From: Candidula unifasciata
Lineage: Eukaryota; Mollusca; Gastropoda; Stylommatophora; Geomitridae
Assembly: GCA_905116865.2 (NCBI GenBank)
Contig: CAJHNH020008390.1
Location: 231,501-295,500 of the forward strand
Direction of reading: 5' to 3'
DNA length: 64,000 nt
Of this stretch, positions 37,801 through 51,800 are shown one piece after another. A program made the position numbers and the translations under genes. The first letter of the stretch is position 1. Each line of letters starts with the position of its first letter. The notes under the pieces were generated by a model that saw only the letters and a program-made list of their open reading frames with translations, was not told the origin of the DNA and did no database searches.

Positions 37801-40800
37801 GGCTGATAACATTAACAACAACCTCACACTGCAAAACTAAGGCTGACATAACAACATCTACAATAATGAGTAAACATGGGCTGACATAACAACAACATCT
37901 ACAATAATGAGTAAACATGGGCTGACATAACAACAACATCTACAATAATGAGTAAACATGGGCTGATATAACAACAATAACATCTACCATAACCGATAAT
38001 GATGGGCGAACATAACAACAGTAACATCTAAAAAATGCATAAACATGGGCTGACATAAAAACATCTACCATAACATTTAATGATTGGCTGACATAACAAC
38101 AATACCATCTACCATAACTGGTAACCCTGGGCTGAAATAACAACAATAGCAACACCTACCATAAGCACTAACAATGGGCTGACCTAATGACAATAACACC
38201 TACCATAACTGGTAACCAGGGGCTGGTAGCCAGTGAAGTTATTGGCTCCAGACGTAAAGCCAAAGTTGGTGCCACCAATAAACATGTACAGGTTAAAGGA
38301 GCCTCCCTCATCCAGGATAAAGTTAAGAGATTTTTCCAGTTCTGCAGATGAAACACACAAGTAGAGTGCTACAGTGTGAAGCCTGAACGCCAGCCGGCTA
38401 GACAATGAACACTTGTGTTCAAAGTGAATCATATGTGACTACAAAATGAACATCTGAATACTGAATGAATATTTGATTATTTAAAAGTATATAGCTGATC
38501 CTGATAACTGGCTCAACAGTGCGATGATAATCTTTCAGTGATGACAAGAAAACAAGAAAAAGAGGAGACACAAAAAAAGTTGACATTACAATGTTGAGAA
38601 CAGGGAAGATGTGTCTGAGGAAGAAAAAGAAGGTCAAAGTTTCACAGATGTGAGCAAACATGTTGGTGGCTAGAGCTCTGAGTAATCTTCTGGTTTCTTT
38701 GCTTATCAAACTCTCCCTCTTCTTCTTTGGTTCTTCCAGTAACCTCATCCAAGTGTTGGGGAGAGATTCAGGATCTTGCGTGTTACCTCATCCAAGTGTT
38801 TGGGAGAGATTCAGGATCTTGTGTGTTACCTCATCCAAGTGTTGGGGAGAGATTCAGGATCTTGTGTGTTACCTCATCCAAGTGTTTGGGAGAGATTCAG
38901 GATCTTGTGTGTTACCTCATCAAGGTGTTGGGGAGAGATTCAGGATCTTGTGTGTTACCTCATCCAAGTGTTTGGGAGAGATTCAGGATCTTGTGTGTTA
39001 CCTCATCCAAGTGTTTGGGAGAGATTCAGGATCTTGTGTGTTACCTCATCCAAGTGTTGGGGAGAGATTCAGGATCTTGTGTGTTACCTCATCCAAGTGT
39101 TTGGGAGAGATTCAGGATCTTGTGTGTTACCTCATCCAAGTGTTTGGGAGAGATTCAGGATCTTGTGTGTTACCTCATCCAAGTGTTTGGGAGAGATTCA
39201 GGATCTTGTGTGTTACCTCACCCAAGTATTGGGGAGAGATTCAGGATCTTGTGTGTTACCTCATCCAAGTGTTGGGGAGAGATTCAGGATCTTGTGTGTT
39301 ACCTCATCAAGGTGTTGGGGAGAGATTCAGGATCTTGTGTGTTACCTCACCCAAGTATTGGGGAGAGATTCAGGATCTTGTGTGTTACCTCATCCAAGTG
39401 TTGGGGAGAGATTCAGGATCTTGTGTGTGCTGTTTCTAATGCATTGTTTATGCTGAAACTTCATTTCTCTTAGGCTGTTCTTGATGTGGTGATTTCATAT
39501 TTTGCATTGTCTTCTCCTTGCTATGGGCTTATTATATTTTTTCTATCATGGTTCTCTATGACAGCTGGTTCCAGGGCATTCTCATTAGATGGCCAAACCA
39601 TCTGATCTGTTGTTTCTTAATTAACTGTTTTCAGTCTTAGTCTTCTTATCATTTTTTCAGCTTCAATTGTTATCTGCCTCCATTCAACTTTCTGACTGGC
39701 CTGCTCTTTACAGTTGGTGACTCACGGTGTATGAAGGCTTGCCTTTTTGTTGCCACTCCACTGACTTTTTGGTGTGCCTCATGGTCAACTCCTGTTCAGA
39801 TGTTTTCTGGACACAGTTTTTGTCTCCGGTATCTGCCACTCTCTCTGTATAACTAAACCACTCATGATGCCAGTGATTAGTGGGGTTTTGGGAACAGATT
39901 ATAAATTTCATTGTTGCTTCTCTCTCTTCATACTCAACTGTTTGCATCTTTAATGGGTCCAAAGATCTGCCATAAGATTGCTCTCAACAGTTTGTACTAT
40001 GGCTTCATATCTTCTTGTTGTACTTCAGGTTTCAGAGCCATTTAGCACACTTTGTTGAAGAAGTATTTTATATATTGTGATCTTGGTGTTACCAGACAGA
40101 GCATGATGTTTTAGTAGATGTTATAAGAAACTCAGTAGCTTCTCCTTCTTCTTGTGATCACTGAACTGATTTACACTGATAGATGAGTTCTTGTGAGAGG
40201 ATGTATCATTTTTTGGGAGGTTCTCGTATGTTCTACACAACTCTCTGTATGGTGTTGACTCGCTGGGTCAGTATTATCTTGTGAGTGGGCTGAACAAATG
40301 AAGTCTTCTAGAACATGCTCTAGGGTTTGTGTGCAGAGTCCACATGGGGACGATGGTGAACTACTCAGATGAAACCTGTGTACATGCTTGTTGCAGTTTG
40401 TTATTTCCTGTCCTGAGGCATGAAATGATGACCTGCCCCTGCCGGTCAAGTAAATAGTGGTCATCTCTGGCCAGACTGCTCACTTCTGATAGATCAGATA
40501 GTCCTTTACCCCTCAAAGTATGTTACTGCCCCCCTCCCCCGTTCCATTCTCCACCTTTCTTAGCAAGTTTATCAGCTGTTTCATGTTCTGTACTACAGCT
40601 TAATTAGAATATTACCCAGACTGCTGTTATTACCTTTAATATTTGGTGTAGAATGTTTTCCTTGTCCCCAGAAATCGAACCAGCCGGTCCAAAACTCCAT
40701 GACCATAACTGGGAAATGTTTGTTCAGCTTTCGGATCAGGGAGAAACTGTTGCTCTTTTTTATATCAAAGTTGTCTGTTGGTAAGGCATCTGTTTACAGA

Positions 40801-42773
40801 AATAAAAATAGCAGTTCACTGTCTATTTGGCTTCTTGACTTCCCAACTTACCTTTTAGTGTGTCATGGAGATCAAGGCTCTTGTTGCTGCTCTTCTGGTC
40901 ACCTCCAACATGAACAGGTGACTATTGAAGAGTTTTTCTTATGTCATCTGTCCGTGTTGTTCTTGGTCTATGTTTGGCTGTGAGTGACTTTCCTCTCTTG
41001 GTATATGCCTTGTATGTTACGGGGAGTTGTGCTAACATAATGGCTAGACGCTTTAACTCTTTCAGCCCCACAGCGTTTCAACAAAGCAGAAAACCAATTT
41101 GGCACAGTAATTGCATTGAGAAAGGCATCAATGTATGACTGTCAAAGATGCAGCCCATTTACTGAGCTGCTTTAAAAATATTTGGCTAGATTACTTTTGA
41201 GGACCAGGCCAAACATAAAATAAATAAAAACACACCATGTGATACACACCGACATGTTTGGGAGAAAAAGAGTTAATGTATTGTCTAGAAACTTTAAAGT
41301 AGTGGCTGAAAAAAGAGGAGAGGGAGCAGTAAGAATAAGAAAAGGGGAGGAAGAAGAAGAACAGGAAGAGGAAGAAAAGAAGAGGAAGAAGAAGGTAGAT
41401 GGAAAGTAAGAAGAACGAACGAACGAACGAACAAACTTTATTTTCAAAGAGTTACAAATTGGGCACGCAGGCCCGTCTGACATTCGGCCCTTCTAAGCAC
41501 TCGTTTTCCGGAGTACCAATGCCTGTTATTTAAAATGCATGTTATAGATATAGAATAAAAATATACATTATAGAATATAATACATACATCATGTGTACAC
41601 AATCTTACACACTCACAGACATATATATATATATGCTCTCACATTCTCATACTTGCACACTCATATACAGACATACCGAAGACATACATCTACATATATA
41701 CACAAACAGAAAAGACACACACATACATATATGGACATCTATGCACACACACATTCCATACATACACACCTACACATGCATGCATGCATACACACACATA
41801 CAATCACATGTACAGACACCCACAACCACACATTCACACTCACATGTAAACATACATATACACATATACATACACACACTGACATCTTTACACACATACA
41901 TACATACTTGCATACATAACTACACCCACATACATGCCGACACACATTACATACATGCCCACACATGCATGCATAGACACACATACAATCACCCATACAG
42001 ATACTCACATACATACATATATTCACTCATGTATACATACATTCATACTTGCCTACATTATGTACACACATACACTCATATACAGTCACACATACTTACA
42101 ACACATATACATAAATACACACACAAACAAACTTAAATATACATTCATATATCCACATGCATGCATACACACACACCCACAATCACACACACCCAGATAA
42201 TGCAAACATATATACACACATATAGATACTTTTATACATACATACACACACATAATACATAACCACATACTTACATACATGCATACATTCATAAATACAT
42301 ACACATCCACAGCTACATATACCGACAAGCATCCATATACATGTATGAATACACATACACCCAGAGACTTACACAGATACATTTACATAGAAACATTCTC
42401 ATACATATACAGACATACATAATACATGCACCTACATACATATATGCACACATACATACATACATGGACTACATGTACATGCATACACACATCCATACAT
42501 ACACTCAAATACTTAAACATGCTTTCAAACATACACACATCCATACATAAACTCACATACTTACACACATACATACTTTCATACTTACCTAAATACACAC
42601 ACACACATGCATGCATACATACACACACATCCATGCTTACATACACCGACATCTATACACACATACATACATAAACAGACACACATGCATGCATACATAC
42701 ATATACAATCACCCATACAGATACCCACATACATACATCACATGCATCGCACATACTTTCCACATACATAAAA

Positions 42774-42845
<72 letters not shown>

Positions 42846-45800
42846 TACTTACAAACCTAAATATACCTTCACATACACATATACCCACAATCACACACAT
42901 GCCCAGATAACACATACATACACACACATCCATAATACATACCCACATACTCACACACATACCAACATTAATAAAAAGACACACACACCACATACCGATA
43001 CATCTACATTTGCCTACATACATCCATATACATGCATAAATACACACACACATACTTACATGGCTACATTTACATACATTCATTCTCATACTATACAGAC
43101 AAACCTGATACATACATACATATACGCACAAATACCTACATCTACATGTATACATACATACATACATAGACTACATCTACATGTATACATAAAACAAACA
43201 TACATCAATACATACATGAACACACATGCATACATACATGCATACATACATACATACATACACAAACATAAAATGCACACACCTACATACATGCATATAT
43301 ACACACACATACACCCACATACTTACACAGCTACATATGCATACATACATTCACCAATCATGCATACATACACAAATGCATGCATACATACACATACAAT
43401 CACACATACAGACACCCACATACATATATTCACACCTGCATACATACATACATACATACTTGTATAAATAATACACACACACCTACAATCACACGTATAC
43501 TCATATACAGTCGCACATACACCAACATATATACGCCCACATACTTACAACATACATGCATACAAACACACATCTACTTACAAACCTAAAAATGCATACA
43601 TATATCCACATACATACACACACTAACAATCACACACACACACCTACATAATACATATGAGTAAGATAATAATGCATGTAAAGAAGAAGAAGAAGAAGAA
43701 GAAGAAGAAGAAGCAGCAGATGAATGGGAGGAGAAAAGAATTAACACACTTTTTACACTTTTACACTTTTTTTTTTACTTCTAAAATTGGGCACACAGGC
43801 CTGTCTTTCAAGAATTCATCTTTCAGACAGCAGTTGCAGTTTATATATCGAGCATATTATCCTAATTTGTCAAAAATTCATTGAACAAATATAAATTAGA
43901 AGAAAGAGTAAGAAGAAAAAGAAAAAGGAAAAGGAAGAGTGTGATGACCCTGCTTTGCATGGTCTCCACGAGTACATTGTGGCAAGCAGGAAGTCCATGC
44001 TACAAGTGACGGCACGAGATACTTGTGGCCGGTGGAGTAAGCGAGGCGAAGCCCGAGCTAGCCTCGTTGTCAGTCGATCATGAGAAGTCAGAGAAGACGG
44101 TTGTAGTATTTAAAGATGTCGTCTTTATGTCGGGCAAATGGTTAATGTTCGAATATGTTGCGGGTGAAATAAATGTGAAATAAATGGACCAGAATAGACT
44201 GACAGATTGTACAGGTGTAAACCAAGGTTCATTCCAAGTTGAATACAAATCATTTCAAGATAGTTGAAAGCGTAACTTCAAGTCTATGTTTTGGTTCATT
44301 CCAAAGAGCAAAAAGAAGGTGCAGTAGGGAGTAAGAAGAAGAGAAAAGGAAGGAAGAAAACCAATAAACAAGTCTTGATACTTACATTTACTAAAATCTA
44401 GCGCCTTGTTCTCCACATACTTGTCCTTGAACTTATGATCACTGGTGACAAGCAGTTCCTTGACCCCATGACCCTTCATCAGCTGGTTGTGAGAGAGACA
44501 CAAAACAACAGATGTATGTATCCATGCGGATGATGGCCGGATACACCACCCACCCAGTGTGGATGATGTCTGGATACACCACCCACCCAGTGTGGATGAT
44601 GGCCGGATATGCCACCCACCCAGTGTGGATGATGGCCGGATACTCCACCCACCCAGTGTGGATGATGTCTGGATACACCACCCACCCAGTGTGGATGATG
44701 GCCGGATACCCACCGACCCAGTGCTAGTGTCTCTACACAAACATGAGAGCTGGCCTCATGTGTCTGATGTACCTGCATGAAAATAGTCCTTGGCATACTT
44801 TTCTTGACAAGAATGAATGATTGAACCAAGAACTGACATCACTGCACTTGGGACATTCCCATACTTGCTCCGTCCCCTTCTTCAGCAGCCAACAAAGAGC
44901 TGACACGCTAACAGTACCAGCTGCAACCTGATTAAAAGTCTGCCTTTGTTTCCCCTTCAGTGTTAAACATCTTCCAAAACCTCTACTCCCCCCACTTGAA
45001 CTAGTCCTTCAGTGTATTGGTTCTCTATCTGTTCTACTGCACTGGCCATTTAATCTCCATACAGCTTTACCTAAAGTAGCTCATCCCCTAGTGGAGTGAC
45101 AGCAGCTAATCTATCAGCCTGCTCATTAGCTCACACACCTTAATGTCCTGGACAGAAAGTCCATGACATGCCCTTGACCTGAATGTTTCCAAGTGATGCA
45201 AGTCACTCTGCCCGCAGGATGCCAGTTTCAAAGTTCTGAAGCATAGTCTGTGAGTCAATTAAAACATCTTGGGCTGTTCAAGTATATTTCTGACATTAGC
45301 TCACACAAAGTTATTTTACAGTACTTTGCTTTAATTACTTTACATTACATTACTTTACACACCTTGACATAACAATAATTTACACTGTGTCACTTAACGT
45401 TAACTTACTTTATCGGATTTTAAATAAACCTACAAGTGCTTAAATAAACTTACAAGTGTTTATATAAACTTACAAGTACTTATAAAAGCCACCAAGTACT
45501 GTTATAAACCAGCAAGTACATAAACAAAAAAGTACCCAAATATGCCAACAAGTACTTCAACAAACCAATAATTACATTATCACATACTTAGGTATACCAA
45601 CAAGTTCTTACATGAACACTTACATAAACCAACAGTTACATAAATATACCTTCAGGTTCTTAAGCCAAACCAAAACTCACAGAAACCAAGTTCTTACATT
45701 ACCCAATACGTATTTAAATAAACCAACACTAACAAAAACCAAGTGCTTACATTAATCAACAAGTATCTGTATGAACTTACATAACCTAACATGCATGGAT

Positions 45801-48800
45801 GTAAGTCAACACTCACATAAATCAAGAGCTTACATGAATCAACAAGTACCTGCATAAACTTACATAACCCAACATGTATTTATTTAAGCCAACACTGACA
45901 TAAATCAAGTGCTTACATGAATCAACAAGTACCAACATGTACTTACATAAACCAACAATTTGAGGTGGTCAGTATTCTTTCCATAGGCTGAATATTCATT
46001 TTCCACTTGAAACATAATAATGGGACCTCCCTCTGTGAACTAATCAAATTAGAAACATTTTTAATAAAGAACAACTAAAACAGTTAATAATAAAAGTAAA
46101 ATATTTGGTCTATATTAAGAGACATAAACACTTCTTCTTCTTCTTTTCCCTACATGCCGATGCTGCAAAGCATCAGAGATAGGAGTAAGAGTCCTGTCTG
46201 TTGCTACTTGCCTAGCTAGTGATAACGCCACAGTGTGTTTCTTTAGTGTCTCTTTTCACTGCATCCACCCATCTCTTTCTTGGTTGGTCACTTGCCTTGC
46301 AGCTCACCGTTCTCATGTAGTACATACACTTTAGATGCTGTCTGAATTTTTTATCATTTTTTTCTTACCTTGACCATATGATGGCATAGCACTCTTATAA
46401 AAACCATACTGGAGGGAAAGATGAAAGATAAGTAAGCAAGAGGCAGACAGCAATTTAAAAGGAAGGATAACATCAAGAGTTGTGCAAGAGTGAATGACAC
46501 CAGCATGGTGGAGATAAATTGTAGCCAACCTTTCATGTGAAGATGGCACCTGACTGATTTGCTCTTTGTTACTGTTGTGTAGTTCATGTTGATAAAGGCT
46601 CCAGCTGAAATGTTAATTTACCTGTTTTGTGCTCGCTTTTTCCATTTCCCCCCATTCGTTATGCCTTTTTAGTCACAGCTCACTGGACTAGTCACCTGAG
46701 CTACAAACATTCATTACCTGGTGCCTGTTCAGAACAGAATGAATGAAATGGCACGATAGAACCATTTAAACAGAGATAGAACCATATATACAGAGATAGA
46801 ACCATATATAAAGAGATAGAACCATTTAAACAGAGATAGAACCATATATACAGAGATAGAACCATTTAAACAGAGATAGAACCATATATACATAGATAGA
46901 ACCATTTAAACAGAGATAGAACCATATATACATAGAACCATATATACAGAGATAGAACCATATATACAGAGATAGAACCATATATACAGAGATAGAACCA
47001 TTTAAATAGAGATAGAACCATATATACAGAGATAGAACCATATATACAGAGATAGAACCATATATAGAGATAGAACCATATAAACAGAGATAGAACCATA
47101 TATACCGAGCTCATAATGAGATTACGTGGGTTTCAGGACCACATTTTATGAGGGGAAAAAAATAGACCCGCTGCCCCTTTTGAGAAAATTGTAAGAGGCC
47201 ACTAATTAAGGTTTTGATGTAATCAGATATGTGCCAAAAGGTATAAATATTGCAGCCTAGCTTTAAACCACAACTGCAAGCCATCCTCTTAAGGGTTAAT
47301 GCAGAAGAGGAATATTTCTAAGAAATGTTGATAAAAGCTTTCACTATATCATAAGTTGCAGATTGTTTGTTGTTGTAGACAAGCATCCGGCTTTTAAAAG
47401 GTCATTCTGCTTCACTGCACGGGCTGTTTCAGTTTGCTCATGTCCACTGAACCATGCATACGTTGAAGCTTGGGGATCACTCGTTTTATTGTAACTCAGG
47501 CGAGCATTATTTATTTCTGTCCCTCACAGGTCTTCAACAAACTGACATCAAAGCCATCCGATCTTTTGCTCACAAAGAGAAGGCTAAAACTATTTTCAAC
47601 AAGATGTCAGATCAGCGCCAGAACCAACCGAAATCAGATGGAAACTGTCAAATGTTACATACATTCACCTCTAAGTGATGATGTAGAGTCCTGGGCATTG
47701 AAATGTTAATGAGAAAATTGAATTGAGTCTCTAAAGATGTGGATTTACAGAAGAACAGGCTGTGCTCCATGGAAGTAAAAGAAAAACAAACATAAGCAGA
47801 GGTTCTGGCAAGACTGGAGATGAAAATAGAGGTGCTGAAAGAAATTTAAAAGACGGGTGAAATATTTTAGCCATATTAAAAATAAATAACATCCTTTTCC
47901 AAGCCTATACTGGAGGTAAAAATTCAAAGGCAAGAAACTAAGGGGCAGACAGAGATACAAGTGGGAGGACAACCACATAACAACCGGACAGACTGTACAA
48001 CCAAGACAAGAGGCAGAGAGTGTTACAGATCCACTGAGGCCAATCGTAGTGATGGCCCCTGATTGATCAACTGATCTTTTTTCTTTCAATCTCCCACAAC
48101 TCCCACCCCATTGTCTCTCCATATTATATACATCGATGTCTGTAATTCACTTTCTTTTCCATTTGATTTTAGAAATTGGACTGTCAGGTTATCAATCCAA
48201 CTTCATGACAAATGGGTCACCCTATAACAGCTCTGTTTCTGTGGAAGTTTGTCCTTAGATGCATAGGGCTGTAGGTGACACCTGGCTGGCCCTAATTATA
48301 ACTTCTTTGGAGGTTGGACACTGCTTTACCTCACTGTCCCATCCAGTTTCTCACTGCAAACCTCAACCTTCTGTTGGATTGCTGGGTAGAACAGAGACAC
48401 TGTGTGTTCATCACTGCTCCATGAAGACGTCTAAAGGGGATGAATTCAAAAAAGATCAGAGACAAAGCTGGACAACTGCTGGTATCAACAGTTATTAAAC
48501 AAAGAAGCTGGTGACATAATACTGGACACATCCTGGAAATAAGTGGACATCAACAGGCACTGAAATGGGGAAAAAGTGGATTTAGGAAACAAACATGTCC
48601 AAGAGGAACCCTTAGACAAATGCTGTAGAGAGTTGAGTTCAGTTCAGTCAAGATTCAGCAGCCAGTGCAGTTTCAATACTGATGGTATTGGTCATAATCT
48701 GGTTATTTGTCCGTCTTGCCTTTTCTCTGAGTGTAGTCAGCCGGCCAGACCCTCTGGTTACACCCAGGTGCCTCATTCTCTCCAGACCATAATAATCTTG

Positions 48801-51800
48801 TTTTTCTACTGTTCTGGTTAAGATTCCATCCATGATAAAGAAAAAATTTCGCAGGATAGAAGGTATGGAGGACACAGCTGCTGCATAACACCACAAGAGG
48901 AAGACAATTACTCTCACTGTTACAACAAGAACAGGCCCAGTGTTTCTCATCTTACCTGCTGTTTGTGCACCAAGGGCAGGAGAACGCTGAAATACTTGTT
49001 CACCGCTGACACGTAACCGGGATAGTTACTTCTCACTTTCATATCTGGGTCATGCAATAACCAGCTGAAACAGACATTTCAGATTTCAGAGCTCTATGTG
49101 CCAGGTAGGGATTAGACGCACTGTCAGTTATCTTTTTAACTATCAAACTGTGAACCACACCCTACTGGATTTGATCATGTGCATCAGTAAAAATATTTAT
49201 TATGCTTGAACATTTTAGCTTTTTTCATTTTCAATAACCTTGGCTCCCAGGTTGATCCAGACTTCAGTGGGTCCCAGTAAAGTCTTCGGAAGTAAAGGTG
49301 GCTGGCGTGATGCTGACCATACCACTTAATCTATAAAATATAGGTCTAGCCCTATATGCCTAGTACACATTAAGGCGTTAAAAAGGGTGTTTTTCTTTTA
49401 CTAACATTTTATGTTTGGAGAGGACACAGTAAAACAGCCAATGACACAGAAGACTCATACGAGGGTTGTGGATTTAGTTCCTGCGGGTGTAATATACCCA
49501 TAAGTTTGATGCTGTCATTATTGCCTTAAATGATCATCCGAGAGTGACAGAGTTCATGTCAATAAAAGCAACTAAAGAAGTATTTGCTGGAATCTCATGT
49601 GCTGGATGAGAGGCACATTACTGCAGCCTTGCTGTAAACCACAATACAGCATGTCAACAACCTTATTAATGGCCACGCAGATACAAAAGATACTCATTTA
49701 CATTCATCTTCTTCCTTTGCTTCTTCTTCTTGTCTTTTTCCTTATTCTCTTTCCTTTTCTTTTTTCTTCCTCTTCTTAGAGGCAGTCAACATGTTTACGA
49801 TGGGTTCTCCGAATTCCATGGACAGCCAGACTCTTGTTCACATTCACAGAGTGTAAACCCCGGCAGAAAGTTCTGGTTGTTCATCCACTTCTGTTCCAGA
49901 AAACAAACTTCAGCTGTCTCCAAGTTCTTGAACTCTTTGAGTCCCAAGGAGTGCATCATACGTTCATGGGTTCCTTTCCAGAAGCCCAGTAAACGCAAGA
50001 TGTGCCAATTTTACGTCTCTCTTTACTACCCCTTGGGCCTAGGATGCTAAACCCTCTGGGACTCAAAGAGTTAAATTGTGTTAGTTCACATTCAGAGGTT
50101 CAGTCACAGATAAAACAAAGTTAAAAGAACAAGACAGGGGGAATAGATGGTAATAAAACAGAAATGCTCCTTGCATGTAAGACAACAGCAACAGCTTGTT
50201 TAACCAGAATCATTCATATGGCTTGAGAGGCAAGAAAAGTTCCATGTGACTGGCAGTGACCTTCACTGACCTACTGACCTTAACCTTGGGTTATGATTCC
50301 CATTATTTCTGAGTGCACAAGTTAAAACTATCCTCTGGAAAGATGGAAGTGTGTCAACAACATTGTAACAGGGAAGGGTCATTGCTTGTTTGTTAGGAGT
50401 TATTTTATGGCGCAGAGCCGGGATGTAACAAGATCAACAAGTTTTGGTAACCTTCTTTTCCTGCAAGAGCTAAATATTGACGTCTTCACTTGTTTGTCAC
50501 GAGGTAGAATTTTGCGTATTGGTTAATGAGAAGAAAGTCAACAGGTCTTAGCAACAATATTTCGTAAACAGTATTTGACGTCATTGTTTCAAAGAGAACG
50601 TGGTAGCACTTGTTTTTTTTAGGAGTCCCTATGATGTCAGCTGTCAATTTAACTACTATATGTGCACAGAATAGGATGATGAAATGCACATAGTAAACAT
50701 GTTGAGACTTACTAGAATATTCTAGAAGCAGAAAAAGTGAGAAGAAAACAAATAACTAGCATTCCAGCATCCAAGTATAAAAAATGAGTGAGAAACCACT
50801 AGAGTAATTCTTCAGTCCACAAGACTCAAGAGAGCAAGGACTAGTCATATGGATCCTCAAAAAAAGCCTCCAGTCTACAAGACTTAGAGACGAGGGACTA
50901 GTAACATTGGCCCTCATAGTGCAATCACAGTTGTAGAGATGCCAACTCAACACTAGAAGAACTAGGAGCCAGCCACATGGAGCCTCGAAGATCGACACTA
51001 GAGAAGAGACATGAAACAAGACATCAAGCTACAGAGACAACACACAAGAAACCTGGATCCATGGTTAACAGAGACACTTCAGGTAGAAATACTTTTGAGA
51101 TGTTAGAGTCGACGATCAAGCCGTTAGTACCAGACAGCACTAGAAGCCAGGTGGCAGTTACAGACACTACAGCCAGTTAACAAAGTAACTAGAGATGAAG
51201 AACACAACGTGACCTCAAGAGTATGTAGCCATAGGGAGAACACAGCGCCTTTCATGGTCTGAAGTATCACAGTAAAGACAGTATAGACAAGAACAGTTGT
51301 TTCCAGCCACTTTATTATACAAGCATCAGAGCCACGTGAGAAGCATGTAGCAAGCACGACATCATCATCATCAACACCACTATCGACACGACCATCTTTC
51401 TCCTCGTCTATAATCTTCCAATTGACTCCCGCTGAAGCAAAACTAAAGACGAACCTGGGTGTGACATCAACATACACAATGAAAAAGAGAGCTGTGCTAT
51501 AACATAATGGTTTTAAAAAAACTATTTAAAAAAACCTCCCAAAAAACAAAGGAATTTAACCTACCCTGGAAGTCCTCCAAACTCAAACTCTGAGCATATA
51601 TAGGGACCTGGTCGCAGGATGACGTACAATCCTAGACTTCCTGCCAGGCTGATGAACTTACTGTTGGACACAGAAGACAAAAATGATGCAGTAAACAGTA
51701 ACTCATAAAAAGATCTCTCATAAGTACCTCATAACAATGTTGTATGTTTTATACACGTAGCTTGCGTTTACAACAGTGTGTGTCTGTGTGTGGTAGTTTG

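Noticed and set aside
41580..43660. Many His/Thr/Tyr- and Cys/Val-rich frames
   Set aside because: All fall in a degenerate ACAT/CA microsatellite and overlap on both strands.
47454..47709. Small novel plus-strand gene
   Set aside because: The peptide matches the post-RT segment of a LINE (VKCY...ESW) and leads into further LINE motifs to 48070.
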